A stretch of DNA of 64,000 nucleotides from Komarekiella atlantica HA4396-MV6 (GCA_019359395.1 JAHHHK010000023.1:1-64000); one strand, 5' to 3'; shown: positions 34,620-44,094, numbered from the stretch's first letter. Notes: generated from the sequence alone by a model not told the origin. Numbers and translations: made by a program.

Positions 34620-35681
34620 TCATCGCTGGCTAATAAGAGAGGCTGGTGTAATTGCAGCATATTGTTCAGGAGTCAGCAATGTTTCTTGAATATCAAGAGG
34701 TTTGGGTAACAAGCCATTTTTGTAAAAATAATCGATGACTCGTTGTTGATCCTTGATGCGTCCAGCATCCATTGGACTTAATTGAAAAGTGCGACGACGA
34801 ACTACTGTTTCTTGAATATCCAAAGCAAGTTTTGTTTCAGGTGCAAGCAGTTTTGCTGTCTCTTGAGGATTTTCTTCTGCCCACTTACCAATCTTGTGCA
34901 TCTCTTCAATGACAATTCGCAACAGTTCTGGATTTTCTGTAGCAAACTTACGTCCAGCAATATAGTATCCACCCGAAGAATCTAATCCTTCTTGCGTGCG
35001 GAGAACACGAACTCTACCTTGTTTTTCGGCGATCGCTAGGTGTGGATCGCCAAAGACGATGACAGGAATCCGACCTTGAAGAAACGCATCACGAGCTTCA
35101 ATACTAGGCATACTGATGACTTGAATATCTTCATATTTCAAACCTATTTCATCTAAGGCACGCAGGATGAAGTAGTGTGAAGCAGACCCTTTTTGGAAGT
35201 TTACCTTTTGTCCTTTGATGTCCTTCAACTCTTTAAGTGGCGATTCAGGAGGAACAGCGATCACACTTCCTTTTCCTGTTGTAGGACTTCGGCCTACAAC
35301 ATAAACAATTTTGGCTCCTGCTGCTTGGGCAAAAATAGGTGGAGTTTCACCTACAGATCCCAAATCGATTTTACCGACATTCATTCCTTCCATCAGTTGC
35401 GGCCCTTGGGCAAATTGTAGCCACTCTACTTTGACTCCCAAGGGTTCTAGGCGTTTTTCTAATACACCAGATACTCTAACTAAATCACCTGCTTGTTGGT
35501 AGCCCATTCGCAGCACATTGGTTTTAATCGTACTAACTGACACATTTTTAGTAGCAGCGGATGTGTCTGTTTGCTGAGTGGTGTTATTGCAACTACTCAG
35601 GGCAAATGAACTTGATAAACCTAATAAGCCTGCTGTACCAAGTTTGATAAAACGGCGGCGAGTGTTAAATATTCTAGTCAT
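34620..35681 (-). CDS. Sulfonate-type ABC substrate-binding protein with altered DAWxxWDP motif
   Basis: An SsuA/TauA-like receptor. The ATG at 35681 gives 353 residues; the in-frame start at 35768 lies inside the upstream ABC gene and is rejected. The N-terminus carries a twin-arginine segment (RRRFIKLG) followed by a lipobox-like SFALSSC, so Tat export with lipid anchoring is possible. Family motifs are present: LRMGYQQAGDLVRVSG, VGKIDLGSVGETPPIFAQAAG, KGQKVNFQKGSASHYFILRAL, and LLTPEQYAAITPAS. Unusually, the DAWxxWDP motif of the paralogs reads PVIVFGDP, so both Trp are lost. It ends the middle minus-strand arm. The ligand may differ from that of its relatives. Confidence 0.88.
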   Translation of the reverse strand: MTRIFNTRRRFIKLGTAGLLGLSSSFALSSCNNTTQQTDTSAATKNVSVSTIKTNVLRMGYQQAGDLVRVSGVLEKRLEPLGVKVEWLQFAQGPQLMEGMNVGKIDLGSVGETPPIFAQAAGAKIVYVVGRSPTTGKGSVIAVPPESPLKELKDIKGQKVNFQKGSASHYFILRALDEIGLKYEDIQVISMPSIEARDAFLQGRIPVIVFGDPHLAIAEKQGRVRVLRTQEGLDSSGGYYIAGRKFATENPELLRIVIEEMHKIGKWAEENPQETAKLLAPETKLALDIQETVVRRRTFQLSPMDAGRIKDQQRVIDYFYKNGLLPKPLDIQETLLTPEQYAAITPASLISQR

Positions 35682-35742
35682 ACTTGCAAATAAAAGGAAA
35701 ATTACTGAGAGGTTGTTTTTAATAATGAGCCAATGCTCAAAA

Positions 35743-37614
35743 CTATCCTGTGTAGAGTTCAGATACATTCTGATTGTTGGCTTCTACAGGTAAGAATCCA
35801 CCTGCCTGCATTTTCCATAACCTGTAGTAAGCACCACCGCGTGCCAGTAATTTGGCGTGGGTTCCATCTTCAACAATGCAGCCTTGATCAAACACCAAAA
35901 TACGGTCTAGATGAGCAATAGTAGACAACCGATGAGCTACTACGATGACCGTTTTCCCATCCATTGCTAAATCTAGGGTGTCTTGGATCGCTTTTTCGGT
36001 GATCGAATCGAGGCTAGATGTGGCTTCATCTAGGATCAAGATTGGTGCATCTTTGAGGATAACTCTGGCGATCGCAATCCGCTGTCTCTGCCCTCCTGAA
36101 AGTTTGACACCACGTTCACCCACCAAAGAATCATAACCCTCTTTGATCTGGGCAATAAAATCGTGGGCATAAGCTTGGCGTGCCGCCTGGATTACCTGCT
36201 CATCGGTGGCATCTATTCGCCCGTAACGAATATTTTCTATCAATGTCCGATGGAACAGAGACGGATCTTGGGGAATCAAGCTGATCTGGGAGTGTAGGGC
36301 ATCTTGCGTCATGTCTCGAATATCTACCCCATCAATGAGAATCTGTCCCGATTGTGGGTCGAATAGACGCAAAATTAGATTGACGAAAGTAGATTTTCCA
36401 GAGCCGGAAAAGCCTACCAATCCGACACGCTGACCTGGTTGGATGGTAATAGAGAGGTTGTCGAATACTTTTTTCCCAGCCGAGTAGCTAAAATTCACTC
36501 GCTGAAATTCAATCCGGCCTTGGGTGATTGAATGGGCGATCGCATGATCGCGATCAATCAGTTCATGGGGTTGAACAATAGTCAGAACGCCATTAGCAAC
36601 ATTACCGATATGTTCAAACAGTTCGAGAAACCGTTTACTTAAATTGCGGGCTTCACTGATGATCAACAGCGACAGACTAGTTGCTACGACGAAATCAGCA
36701 GCAGCAATCTTCCCCTGACTCCAAAGTAAGAGCGAGTAATACAAAGTGCCAATTTTCAGGATTGCTGCTGAGATATACTGAAACCAGCGGATGCGCTCCG
36801 AGTACCAGTTGGACTTTCTCACCTGTTTGAGTTCATGCCTTAATTGCTCATTCAAATAGCGTCGTTCAAAACCCAGGCGAGCAAATAGTCGGCTATTAGT
36901 AAGATTTGTTACCGCATCTACAATAATACCAGTTGTCTCACTTCTTGCTGCTGCGGCTCTTTGGGAGTAAATTCGGCAGCGAGTTGCCAACCAAAACGAA
37001 ATACTGATGAACAGAACTGCCCACGCTCCCACGAGTGCAGCCAGCGGAGGATAGGCGCGATACAGTAACATCGTGGCGACAATATACACGATAATTACTG
37101 CCATAAATTCACTAATCAGCATTTGCATCGTCTGCGTCACACCCAAAGAGGTTTCGCTAATCCGATGTGCCAATGCGCCAGAAAAACTGCTGCTTAAGTA
37201 ACGGTGAGAATGGTGCTGTAAGTATGCATATAGGGAGCGGACAATGTGCTGCCGATGGATCGGATGGAGGATAGTTTGCAAAAGCCCAGCCGAGCGGCCA
37301 AATACCACTTCACCCACACTTAAGGCAGTGAAGAGCATCAGGGGTTGGCTCATAGCATCTAGAATTGGCTTGCTGTCGCCGGGCGATCGCGTCACACTGC
37401 GGATGATTTCGCCAATGGCATAGGGCAACATAATGCCACAAGTTGCGTGTATTACCTCCAGAATTACCATTGCCACATACCACCAGCGGAACTGGTTCAC
37501 GAAATAGCAAATGAACCTAAAGGTCGTCTCTGGTAAGGGTGGCGCATCGGCAGCACGTTGAAAGGATACGGATTTTCTGGACTTTTTGGGCATGAATGCT
37601 GAATTAATCTCCAT
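35743..37614 (-). CDS. ABC exporter, fused permease and ATPase
   Basis: A 623-residue half-exporter of the MsbA/multidrug type. Six hydrophobic helices span about residues 35-330. The nucleotide-binding domain has Walker A GFSGSGKST (about 399), signature [16 protein letters not shown] and Walker B ILILDEATSSLD. It would act as a homodimer in the inner membrane and expel a lipid, peptide or small molecule. ATG 37614 lies 2 bp after the aldo/keto reductase stop, so translation is probably coupled; an inner ATG at 37593 is possible. In this operon it might export a toxic intermediate (inference). Confidence 0.9.
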   Translation of the reverse strand: MEINSAFMPKKSRKSVSFQRAADAPPLPETTFRFICYFVNQFRWWYVAMVILEVIHATCGIMLPYAIGEIIRSVTRSPGDSKPILDAMSQPLMLFTALSVGEVVFGRSAGLLQTILHPIHRQHIVRSLYAYLQHHSHRYLSSSFSGALAHRISETSLGVTQTMQMLISEFMAVIIVYIVATMLLYRAYPPLAALVGAWAVLFISISFWLATRCRIYSQRAAAARSETTGIIVDAVTNLTNSRLFARLGFERRYLNEQLRHELKQVRKSNWYSERIRWFQYISAAILKIGTLYYSLLLWSQGKIAAADFVVATSLSLLIISEARNLSKRFLELFEHIGNVANGVLTIVQPHELIDRDHAIAHSITQGRIEFQRVNFSYSAGKKVFDNLSITIQPGQRVGLVGFSGSGKSTFVNLILRLFDPQSGQILIDGVDIRDMTQDALHSQISLIPQDPSLFHRTLIENIRYGRIDATDEQVIQAARQAYAHDFIAQIKEGYDSLVGERGVKLSGGQRQRIAIARVILKDAPILILDEATSSLDSITEKAIQDTLDLAMDGKTVIVVAHRLSTIAHLDRILVFDQGCIVEDGTHAKLLARGGAYYRLWKMQAGGFLPVEANNQNVSELYTG

Positions 37615-37616
37615 TC

Positions 37617-38615
37617 CTAACGCAGAGAATCTCCCCGACGGTATTCAGCGGTGAGATCGTCTAGCTTTTGTTTCAAACTGTCATCGAGTTTTAGTTCTGT
37701 TGCCTTGAGGGTGTCAGCAAGTTGTTCTGGACGGCTAGCACCAATAATCGGGGCAGTAATCACAGGATTAGCCAACACCCAAGCCACCGCTAAGGTAGTC
37801 AGGGATACTCCTGCTAAATCCGCTACTGTACGTAATTCTTCAACAGTATTGAACTCGCGATCGCGCCAGTAGCGTTCTTGATAGCGTTCGGCAGCAGCAC
37901 CCAAGGTGAAACGAGTTCCTGCGGTGGGGCCTTGAGTGAGGCTATGTTTGCCAGTCAGTAAACCACCAGCCAAGGGATTGTAAGGAATTACACCTATTCC
38001 TTCTTCTTTGGCTAAGGGCAAGAGTTCTCGTTCAATTTCGCGAAATAAGAGATTGTAGCGGGGTTGAATCGAAACAAAGCGAGTCAAATTCCGCACCTCG
38101 GCACGACCCAAGGCACGGGCGAGTCGGTAGGCTAGGAAGTTAGAAACCCCGATGTAACGTGCTTTACCTGCACGCACTACTGTATCTAATGCTTCTAAGG
38201 TTTCATCCAGAGGAGTTGAAGCATCGTCAGAGTGCAATTGGTACAGATCAACATAATCAGTTCCCAATCTTTTCAAGGAAGCATCGATCGCATCCAGAAT
38301 ATGTTTGCGTGAAGCACCCTGATCCCAAGGTGCAGGGCCAACCTTGCCTACAGCCTTGGTAGCTAAAATAAAATGTTCGCGTTTACCTTTGAGCCAGCGT
38401 CCAATAATTTCTTCGGTCTTACCAGCTGTAGCCAGTCCGCCGCCAAGGGGATAAACATCGGCTGTATCGAGAAAGTTGATGCCAGCATAGGCGGCAGTGT
38501 CGAGGATATGTCTGGAAGTTTCTTCGTCTGTTTGCAATCCGAAGGTCATTGTGCCGAGGCAAAGACGGGAAACGGTCAATCCGGTTTGACCGAGTTTAGT
38601 GGTTGGTAAGGTCAT
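37617..38615 (-). CDS. Aldo/keto reductase
   Basis: A 332-residue NADPH-dependent TIM barrel. Catalytic residues fit: Asp50 and Tyr55 (FLDTADVYP), Lys87 (ILATKAVG) and His near residue 126 (LYQLHSDDAS). The cofactor segments IGVSNFLAYRLARAL and IIGASRPEQL are present. It would reduce aldehydes or ketones to alcohols. In this cluster an aldehyde released by desulfonation is a natural candidate, though that is inference. It overlaps nothing and is followed after 2 bp by the ABC exporter gene. Confidence 0.92.
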   Translation of the reverse strand: MTLPTTKLGQTGLTVSRLCLGTMTFGLQTDEETSRHILDTAAYAGINFLDTADVYPLGGGLATAGKTEEIIGRWLKGKREHFILATKAVGKVGPAPWDQGASRKHILDAIDASLKRLGTDYVDLYQLHSDDASTPLDETLEALDTVVRAGKARYIGVSNFLAYRLARALGRAEVRNLTRFVSIQPRYNLLFREIERELLPLAKEEGIGVIPYNPLAGGLLTGKHSLTQGPTAGTRFTLGAAAERYQERYWRDREFNTVEELRTVADLAGVSLTTLAVAWVLANPVITAPIIGASRPEQLADTLKATELKLDDSLKQKLDDLTAEYRRGDSLR

Positions 38616-38651
38616 GGAGTTTTTGTCGTTTTTGATTGAAAAAAGCAGAAT

Positions 38652-39116
38652 TTAGCCTTGACACGCTACTAGTTCTGAGGGGTTAAGGAACGAACCACAG
38701 AGACGCAGAGAACGCAGAGGAATTTCTTGAAACAACTCGCGTGTAATGCGATCGCAAAACATGTGAATGGCAACGTTAGACATGACAGCATCAAAGGTTG
38801 CCTGATCGAAAGGCAACGGTTTTGCCATGTCGGCAACTACAAATTGTGCGTTCAGTCCTAACTTCTCTGATTTCTCGCGTCCTTGTCGCACTGCTTCATC
38901 TGAAAAATCTAGACCAATTACTGTAAAACCTTGTTGTGCAAGACGCAAAACGTCGTTCCCTGTCCCACAACCAAGGTCAAGCACAGTTTTAATATTGGCG
39001 GACTTGAGAAACGGAAGGTGAACCTTCGTCCATTGAGTTCCCCAATCTAAATCTGTGCCAGCATCCCGACATTTAGAGAAAAATTGGTTCCAATGCTCGG
39101 ATGAAGCGTAAGACAT
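38652..39116 (-). pseudogene. Class I SAM methyltransferase truncated by a repeat
   Basis: The first 130 or so residues are a good methyltransferase: VLDLGCGTGNDVLRLAQQG (SAM motif I), GLDFSDEAVRQG (motif II), FVVADMAKPLPFDQATFDAVMSNVAIHMF. After FQEI the frame enters a dispersed repeat (words CTCTGCGTCTCTGTGGTTCG, about 38688-38725) and stops at 154 residues; usual members have 200-260. It is probably a nonfunctional copy, but the SAM-binding half is complete. Gap to the esterase gene is only 6 bp, so the operon once ran through it. Confidence 0.6.
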
Positions 39117-39122
39117 AAAGCA

Positions 39123-39773
39123 TTAGACAGTAACAGAAGTCCGACGGTTTTGTGAAATCAGCCATTGTTGCAATTTCGAGTCACTGTATACTTCATCGGC
39201 AATAAAATGATCGCCTTCAGGTAGTACAGTAAAATCTACTGTGCCGCCTGCTGTTCGCAAGGTATCGACAATCTGCTGTGTATCTTCAATCGGCAGTTTT
39301 TCGTCCTTTGCGCCTTGGAATATTTGAATGGGAATTTCTTTGAGTGCAGCTAGTTGGGTTTCTTCTAATGTCTTGGTAACACGGCCTGATACTGCTACCA
39401 AACCAGCGAAGCGATCGGGATGAGAAGCAGCGATATGCCAAGCCCCAGCTGTACCTAAACTGAACCCAGATATGATGACACGGGACGGATCGATAGACCG
39501 GGAGGCAATAAAATTATCCAACAAAGCAATTACATCTGATTCTCGCTCTACCCAAGTTTGCCCTTCAGAAAGTTGGGGCGCTAAGAAGAAGTAAGGTAAG
39601 GGGCTTGATTCATTGACAAAACGAGGTAAACCCCATTTCAGCAGCACATTTAAATCATTACCGCGATCGCGCGCTCCATGCAAAAATAACACTAAAGGCG
39701 CGGGTTTGTTGGCATCTTCAGCAACGGACGAAAATAGATAAGGCAATAAACCGGAGCGATGTTCGATAGCCAT
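39123..39773 (-). CDS. Alpha/beta hydrolase (esterase/phospholipase-like)
   Basis: A 216-residue serine hydrolase. Motifs are LVLFLHGARDRGND (oxyanion region, about residues 27-40), the nucleophile elbow VIISGFSLGTAGAWHIAASHP (Ser near residue 101), IQIFQGAKDEKLPIEDTQQ (Asp) and LPEGDHFIADE (His). It resembles PHB-depolymerase-like and carboxylesterase enzymes. It sits between the amidohydrolase and the truncated methyltransferase in one minus-strand series. The ester or thioester substrate is not evident. Confidence 0.87.
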   Translation of the reverse strand: MAIEHRSGLLPYLFSSVAEDANKPAPLVLFLHGARDRGNDLNVLLKWGLPRFVNESSPLPYFFLAPQLSEGQTWVERESDVIALLDNFIASRSIDPSRVIISGFSLGTAGAWHIAASHPDRFAGLVAVSGRVTKTLEETQLAALKEIPIQIFQGAKDEKLPIEDTQQIVDTLRTAGGTVDFTVLPEGDHFIADEVYSDSKLQQWLISQNRRTSVTV

Positions 39774-39806
39774 AGTTTTAATTTCTCAAGTGTGTGTTGA
39801 GTGCTC

Positions 39807-39839
39807 AGATCCCCGACTTCTTTAAGAAGTCGGGGATCT
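39807..39839. repeat. Dispersed palindrome (AGATCCCCGACTTC type)
   Basis: Same 33-bp palindrome as at 22509-22541, with loop TTTAA in place of CTGAG. It lies between the amidohydrolase and esterase genes and could form a hairpin in their common transcript. Confidence 0.75.
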
Positions 39840-39872
39840 CGTAGCCTCTCAATGCCTGTAAATGGCAAAGAT

Positions 39873-41411
39873 TTAAGCTACTACAAGGTTCTTCTCAACT
39901 TGTGGGGATGTGAGGTTACTTACTTTGGATTCAACCGCCGTACCCTTGAAGAACTCGGAATTGGCTTGAGTGTAAAACTTGTAAGGATTATTGAATACAT
40001 AAGCCTTAAAGTCAGCTTCAGAAATCACGCCTTCTTGCACCAAATCCCAACTTTCTGCTAGAGGATCTGTGAGGTCGGGTACATCCCAGTGACCAACGTC
40101 TGAAGAATAGATGGCGTTGATTTTCACGCCCAAGGGATTGGCTTTGTCGTTGAATGCTGCACCGATGGTGCGATCGTCAGACTCGGAACCGAAGAAGAAG
40201 CTATTTACCCAGCGATCGCGGATGTCTTCAATTGTTTCAATGCCTGCTGCTGCAAAGTCTTCCAGTTCGCTACCAACTGGCGAACGACTATGACGGTTGA
40301 AGGAAGAACCCAAGACGCTCTTTGTTAGTTCTTCTTTAGTGAGAGGATGTGCTTCTAGGAATTCGCTACCGAAACGCTCAAACAACACAAACAACTCATC
40401 TGGATTAGCGTTATCTGGATTGTAGTTTTGCAGTCCCTTGAGACTGCGCTTGGAGAAACGGTCTACCAAATGAATATAGACATGAGCGCCCCAATCTGCA
40501 CCACCTTCAAGCATAGCTAAACGCAACTGTGGGAAACGCTTGGTAACACCACCAAAGAACAACGCCTTGGCAAACGCTTGTGAGCCATCGGCAAAGTGAC
40601 CGATGTGGTTGTTCATGTAGTTACTGATGGAGGAGCGTCCAGTCCAACCTTGACTGCCGTAATGGGTAGTAATAGGTACGCCTAATTCAACTGCTTTTGC
40701 CCAGAATGGATCGTAGTCGTATTCACTATCCAATCCGTAAAAGTCGATGTAAGATGCATATTTGGCGATTTCAGGGTATTGATCTGCGGGATACTTATCA
40801 GCGATCGCCCTAATTGGCCGTTTCACACCACCAGGAATATTTGCTACCTTAAGCCCCAGTGTTTTAACTGCAAATTCTAACTCTTCAATCGCTTCTTGAG
40901 GATTACTCATGGGGATACCAGCCACCGGTGTCAGGCGATCGCTATATTTCCGGTAGATATCTGCATGATAGTGATTTACTGCTCGTTGCAGTGCTTGACG
41001 GTTCTCTTTACTTGCTCCTGCTGGTGCAAGGACGTTGTTAGGAAATAGCACCGAATAATCTGACCCCTGCTCTGCCTGACGTTGATAGAACAATTCTGGC
41101 AATGTATAAGTAGCGAGATCCAATGTATTACGGGTAACTCTCGCCCACCAAGGCGATCTAATTGTCCGGTTGTATTGACGCTCCTCTGGGGTTTGTTGAT
41201 ACCAGTCTTTACCATTACTCTTAGAGTTGAGACGAGAGGCTTCCGCCTTCCGCAATTCATCTACGAGTTTCGAGCCACCGTATTTAGCGATGTAATCCTC
41301 AAGCGCCGGAGTGAAATCATTGGTATGAACATCAGTATCAATGATTGGATAATCCAGAGTTGCTTTGATTGCAGCCGAACGAGAAGCTTTTAATCTGCTA
41401 TATTCAGTCAT
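39873..41411 (-). CDS. Amidohydrolase-family metal-dependent hydrolase, paralog 1
   Basis: A 512-residue TIM-barrel metal hydrolase of the amidohydrolase-2/ACMSD type (COG2159-like). The start of the barrel shows IIDTDVHTNDF (metal-binding D-x-H-like motif, about residue 24). Further on are VTPVAGIPM-, VPITTHYGSQGWTG (His), LRLAMLEGGADWGAHVYIHLVDRF, and SSDVGHWDVPDL (catalytic Asp/His, near the C-terminus). It is clearly paralogous to the protein at 51398-52885, with many shared blocks. Hydrolysis or decarboxylation of an organosulfur-derived acid is a guess from location. It follows the DmoA-like gene in the operon. Confidence 0.85.
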   Translation of the reverse strand: MTEYSRLKASRSAAIKATLDYPIIDTDVHTNDFTPALEDYIAKYGGSKLVDELRKAEASRLNSKSNGKDWYQQTPEERQYNRTIRSPWWARVTRNTLDLATYTLPELFYQRQAEQGSDYSVLFPNNVLAPAGASKENRQALQRAVNHYHADIYRKYSDRLTPVAGIPMSNPQEAIEELEFAVKTLGLKVANIPGGVKRPIRAIADKYPADQYPEIAKYASYIDFYGLDSEYDYDPFWAKAVELGVPITTHYGSQGWTGRSSISNYMNNHIGHFADGSQAFAKALFFGGVTKRFPQLRLAMLEGGADWGAHVYIHLVDRFSKRSLKGLQNYNPDNANPDELFVLFERFGSEFLEAHPLTKEELTKSVLGSSFNRHSRSPVGSELEDFAAAGIETIEDIRDRWVNSFFFGSESDDRTIGAAFNDKANPLGVKINAIYSSDVGHWDVPDLTDPLAESWDLVQEGVISEADFKAYVFNNPYKFYTQANSEFFKGTAVESKVSNLTSPQVEKNLVVA

Positions 41412-41472
41412 GTTTTTTCCTGTAAAAAATTACAAAACTAGTGCTGACAAATGAGTTATGAGTGCCTGGTTT

Positions 41473-41526
41473 GTAGTAGAGACTTTAGTCCTGATATTGT
41501 TCAAGAGGACTAAAGTCCTCACTACG
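41473..41526. repeat. Palindromic repeat between operon genes
   Basis: Arms GTAGT-AGAGACTTTAGTCCT and AGGACTAAAGTCCTC-ACTAC (few mismatches) flank a 14-base loop. It lies between the NtaA-like gene and the amidohydrolase gene. A dispersed repeat; it could also act as an mRNA-stabilising stem. Confidence 0.65.
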
Positions 41527-41542
41527 AACTCAGCCGATTTAT

Positions 41543-42907
41543 TTAAGCAAACACCAATCGCTCATCCACTTGTTTGACAGCGAATTGATTACCTGGACGA
41601 CGCAGCCCCAGATTTTCCCGCAAAGTACTACCCTCGTATTCAGTACGGAACAGTCCACGTTTCTGGAGGATGGGAACGACCAAGTTCACGAATTCATCCA
41701 ACCCTGTAGGTAAGATGGGTGGCATGATATTGAAACCATCTGCTGCACCATTTTTGAACCATTCCTCTAATTGATCGGCAATACTTTCAGGAGTGCCAAG
41801 TATGGTGCGATGACCCCGTGCAGTAGCTAGAGACAGATACAACTGACGCAATGTCAGATTGCCGCGGGTAGCTAGATCCTTAACCAGTTTCAGACGACTT
41901 TTGTTGTTGTTAGTATCACTGGGTAATTCAGGAGCAAAATCATCTAGAGAGTATTTCGACAGATCCACACCTTTGTAATAGTTCCGCAAAATACCCCAAG
42001 CCACATCGGGATGAATCAATGATTGGATGAATTCATATTTCTCTTGAGCTTCTTCCTCTGTACGTCCAATAATTGGAAAAGCCCCAGGCATGATTTTCAG
42101 GTCATCTGGCGATCGCCCATATTGCGCCAGCCTACCTTTGATGTCAGCATAAAATTTCTGGGCATCAGCTAGGGTTTGATTGGCGGTGAAGATTACCTCA
42201 GCAGTACGCGCAGCTAAGTCTCGTCCAGCTTCCGAGGCTCCAGCTTGCACAATCACTGGGTAGCCTTGGGGCGGACGACCAACGTTCAAGGGGCCTTTGA
42301 CAGAAAAATGTTTGCCTTTGTGGTTGAGTATATGCAGTTTTTCCGGGTCGAAATAGATACCAGATTCTCTGTCACGGATGAAAGCATCATCTTCCCAACT
42401 ATCCCACAACCCTTTTACCACTTCTACAAACTCGTCCGCACGTTCATAACGCTGGCTATGTTCTGGATGATGCTCAAGACCAAAATTAGCTGCGGCATTC
42501 TCATTGCCTGTGGTGACTACATTCCACCCTGCGCGGCCTTTACTTAAGTGATCCAAAGAAGCAAACTTCCTTGCCAGGGTGTAGGGTTCTTCGTAGGTAG
42601 TCGAGGCGGTGGCAATGAAGCCAATGTTTTGAGTTACAGAAGACAAGGCTGAAAAAAGTGTGATCGGCTCGAAATGGACAAGTTTACCATTGCGTCTCTG
42701 CGTTTGTGGAGCGTCACCCCAAACTCCTGGGCTGTCTGCTAGAAAAACTGCATCGAACAAGCCGCGTTGGGCAGTCTGGGTAATTTCTTTGTAATGCTCA
42801 AAATTGAATCCAGCGTCTATCTGTGTATCTGGATGCCGCCAAGCAGAAATATGATGTCCTGTGGCTTGAATAAATGCACCTAAACGAAACTTGCGTGTCT
42901 TACTCAT
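41543..42907 (-). CDS. NtaA/SnaA/DmoA-family FMN-dependent monooxygenase
   Basis: A 454-residue luciferase-like enzyme of the long (two-component) branch. It has LGAFIQATGHHISAWRHPDTQIDAGFN near the N-terminus, then FDAVFLADSPGVWG, RKFASLDHLSKGRAGWNVVT (flavin and substrate pocket), and PPQGYPVIVQAGASEAGRDLAARTAEVIFTAN. Related members oxidise nitrilotriacetate, dibenzothiophene sulfone (DszA) or dimethyl sulfide (DmoA). Given the sulfur context a sulfone or sulfide is the likelier substrate, but sequence alone cannot decide. It needs reduced FMN from a partner reductase. Confidence 0.88.
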   Translation of the reverse strand: MSKTRKFRLGAFIQATGHHISAWRHPDTQIDAGFNFEHYKEITQTAQRGLFDAVFLADSPGVWGDAPQTQRRNGKLVHFEPITLFSALSSVTQNIGFIATASTTYEEPYTLARKFASLDHLSKGRAGWNVVTTGNENAAANFGLEHHPEHSQRYERADEFVEVVKGLWDSWEDDAFIRDRESGIYFDPEKLHILNHKGKHFSVKGPLNVGRPPQGYPVIVQAGASEAGRDLAARTAEVIFTANQTLADAQKFYADIKGRLAQYGRSPDDLKIMPGAFPIIGRTEEEAQEKYEFIQSLIHPDVAWGILRNYYKGVDLSKYSLDDFAPELPSDTNNNKSRLKLVKDLATRGNLTLRQLYLSLATARGHRTILGTPESIADQLEEWFKNGAADGFNIMPPILPTGLDEFVNLVVPILQKRGLFRTEYEGSTLRENLGLRRPGNQFAVKQVDERLVFA

Positions 42908-42941
42908 TTGCTTTTTTGTGTATAGCTAAATAGCATTTAAA

Positions 42942-43763
42942 TTAATGCTTCCAAGCAACTTGAATTGTGGCTTTGAGTTCTTCTGTAAAGTGTCCAGAAG
43001 GCTCAACTGCTAGTAATGCTTCTTTGATATCTGCTTCAAATTCTTCGGCTTTATTGCCATAGAAAATTTTCAAAGAGAAGGCTGTGGTATATAAGTAGCC
43101 AATATAACTAGAGATTGTCCAGGATTTTTCAAATGGCACTTCATACAATTGTTGACGAGCAAATTTTGAGTTGGCAATTACGACTTCATGGGGAGGATCA
43201 ACTGGTTTACGAGTCCCTTGTCCTCGTTGTCCAGTCCGTCGTTCTTCACCTAACCATTTTTTTACTACTCCAACAGCCGCTTGTTTCCAGGGTAGAGAAC
43301 TTTCCCAAGGGTTATCACTGGTGTTGAACAGTGCGACAGCACCATCATCGGCAAGCAATTCATAAAGGCGTTCCAATACGAGTTCGCGTTCCATCCAATG
43401 GAAGGCTCTGCCAATGGTAGCTAGTTTAAATACCCCTAAACTAGGGTTAATCAGTTCTGCGCCTTGTTCTAGCCAAGTAATATTATTTGCTCCAACGGCT
43501 GCTGCTTGGCGTTGCGCTTCTTTGAGCATCTCTGGATCGGGATCGATCGCAACTACTTCCTGAAATTTTTTGTTGAGGGTAATTGCAATTAAACCTGGCC
43601 CAGTACCCAAATCAAGCAATCGTCCCTGACCATTAAGATTTAATATTTCGGTTAGTTTGTCGAATACCGCAGGTGGATATTTAGTTCTGTATTGGGCGTA
43701 GACTTCAGCTGCACCTTCAAATAATGTTGGGTCGTAAGTTGGGAGTGTTTTTAGTTGGGTCAT
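42942..43763 (-). CDS. Class I SAM-dependent methyltransferase
   Basis: A 273-residue methyltransferase: RLLDLGTGPGLIAITLNKKF (motif I, about residues 48-67), VVAIDPDPEMLKEAQRQA (motif II), and a helical C-terminus. PTYDPTLFEGAAEVYAQYRTKYPPAVFDKL is the usual beginning of UbiE-like or trans-aconitate-methyltransferase-like proteins. It is the first gene of the middle minus-strand arm, followed after 34 bp by the DmoA-like gene. The methyl acceptor is unknown. Confidence 0.85.
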   Translation of the reverse strand: MTQLKTLPTYDPTLFEGAAEVYAQYRTKYPPAVFDKLTEILNLNGQGRLLDLGTGPGLIAITLNKKFQEVVAIDPDPEMLKEAQRQAAAVGANNITWLEQGAELINPSLGVFKLATIGRAFHWMERELVLERLYELLADDGAVALFNTSDNPWESSLPWKQAAVGVVKKWLGEERRTGQRGQGTRKPVDPPHEVVIANSKFARQQLYEVPFEKSWTISSYIGYLYTTAFSLKIFYGNKAEEFEADIKEALLAVEPSGHFTEELKATIQVAWKH

Positions 43764-43968
43764 AAGTTAATTTTGTTGAGTCTCGACAAATCACAGGCGA
43801 TCGCTGATTGTTAAGAACCTTGCACAAGAGGGAATATCAGGCTCTTGTTTTCTACGTCTGTCTGCCTAGCGAGGTTTCGATACTTGCGAGGAACCGAAGA
43901 AGCCTTTTTGCTTGCTTCTTTGAAGCTTTGCATGAGAATTTCACTACTTGCATTCGGTACACAATCAG

Positions 43969-44094
43969 TAGACCTCTTGCATAAATGCTTAAATTGTCAT
44001 GTTGAGCGGAGCGAAACATCTGGTGAGATTCCTCCCTCCACTACGTTCTGGTCAGAATGACACTAATAATTTTCGGACTTTTGCAAGAAGTCTA
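43969..44094 (+). mobile_element. MITE-like element, copy 3
   Basis: 126 bp, same ends as copies 1 and 2 (TAGACCTCTTGCA and TTGCAAGAAGTCTA), with about 20 bp of the interior missing. It sits in the divergent spacer and pushes the minus-strand operon start away from operator site 4. Confidence 0.65.
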
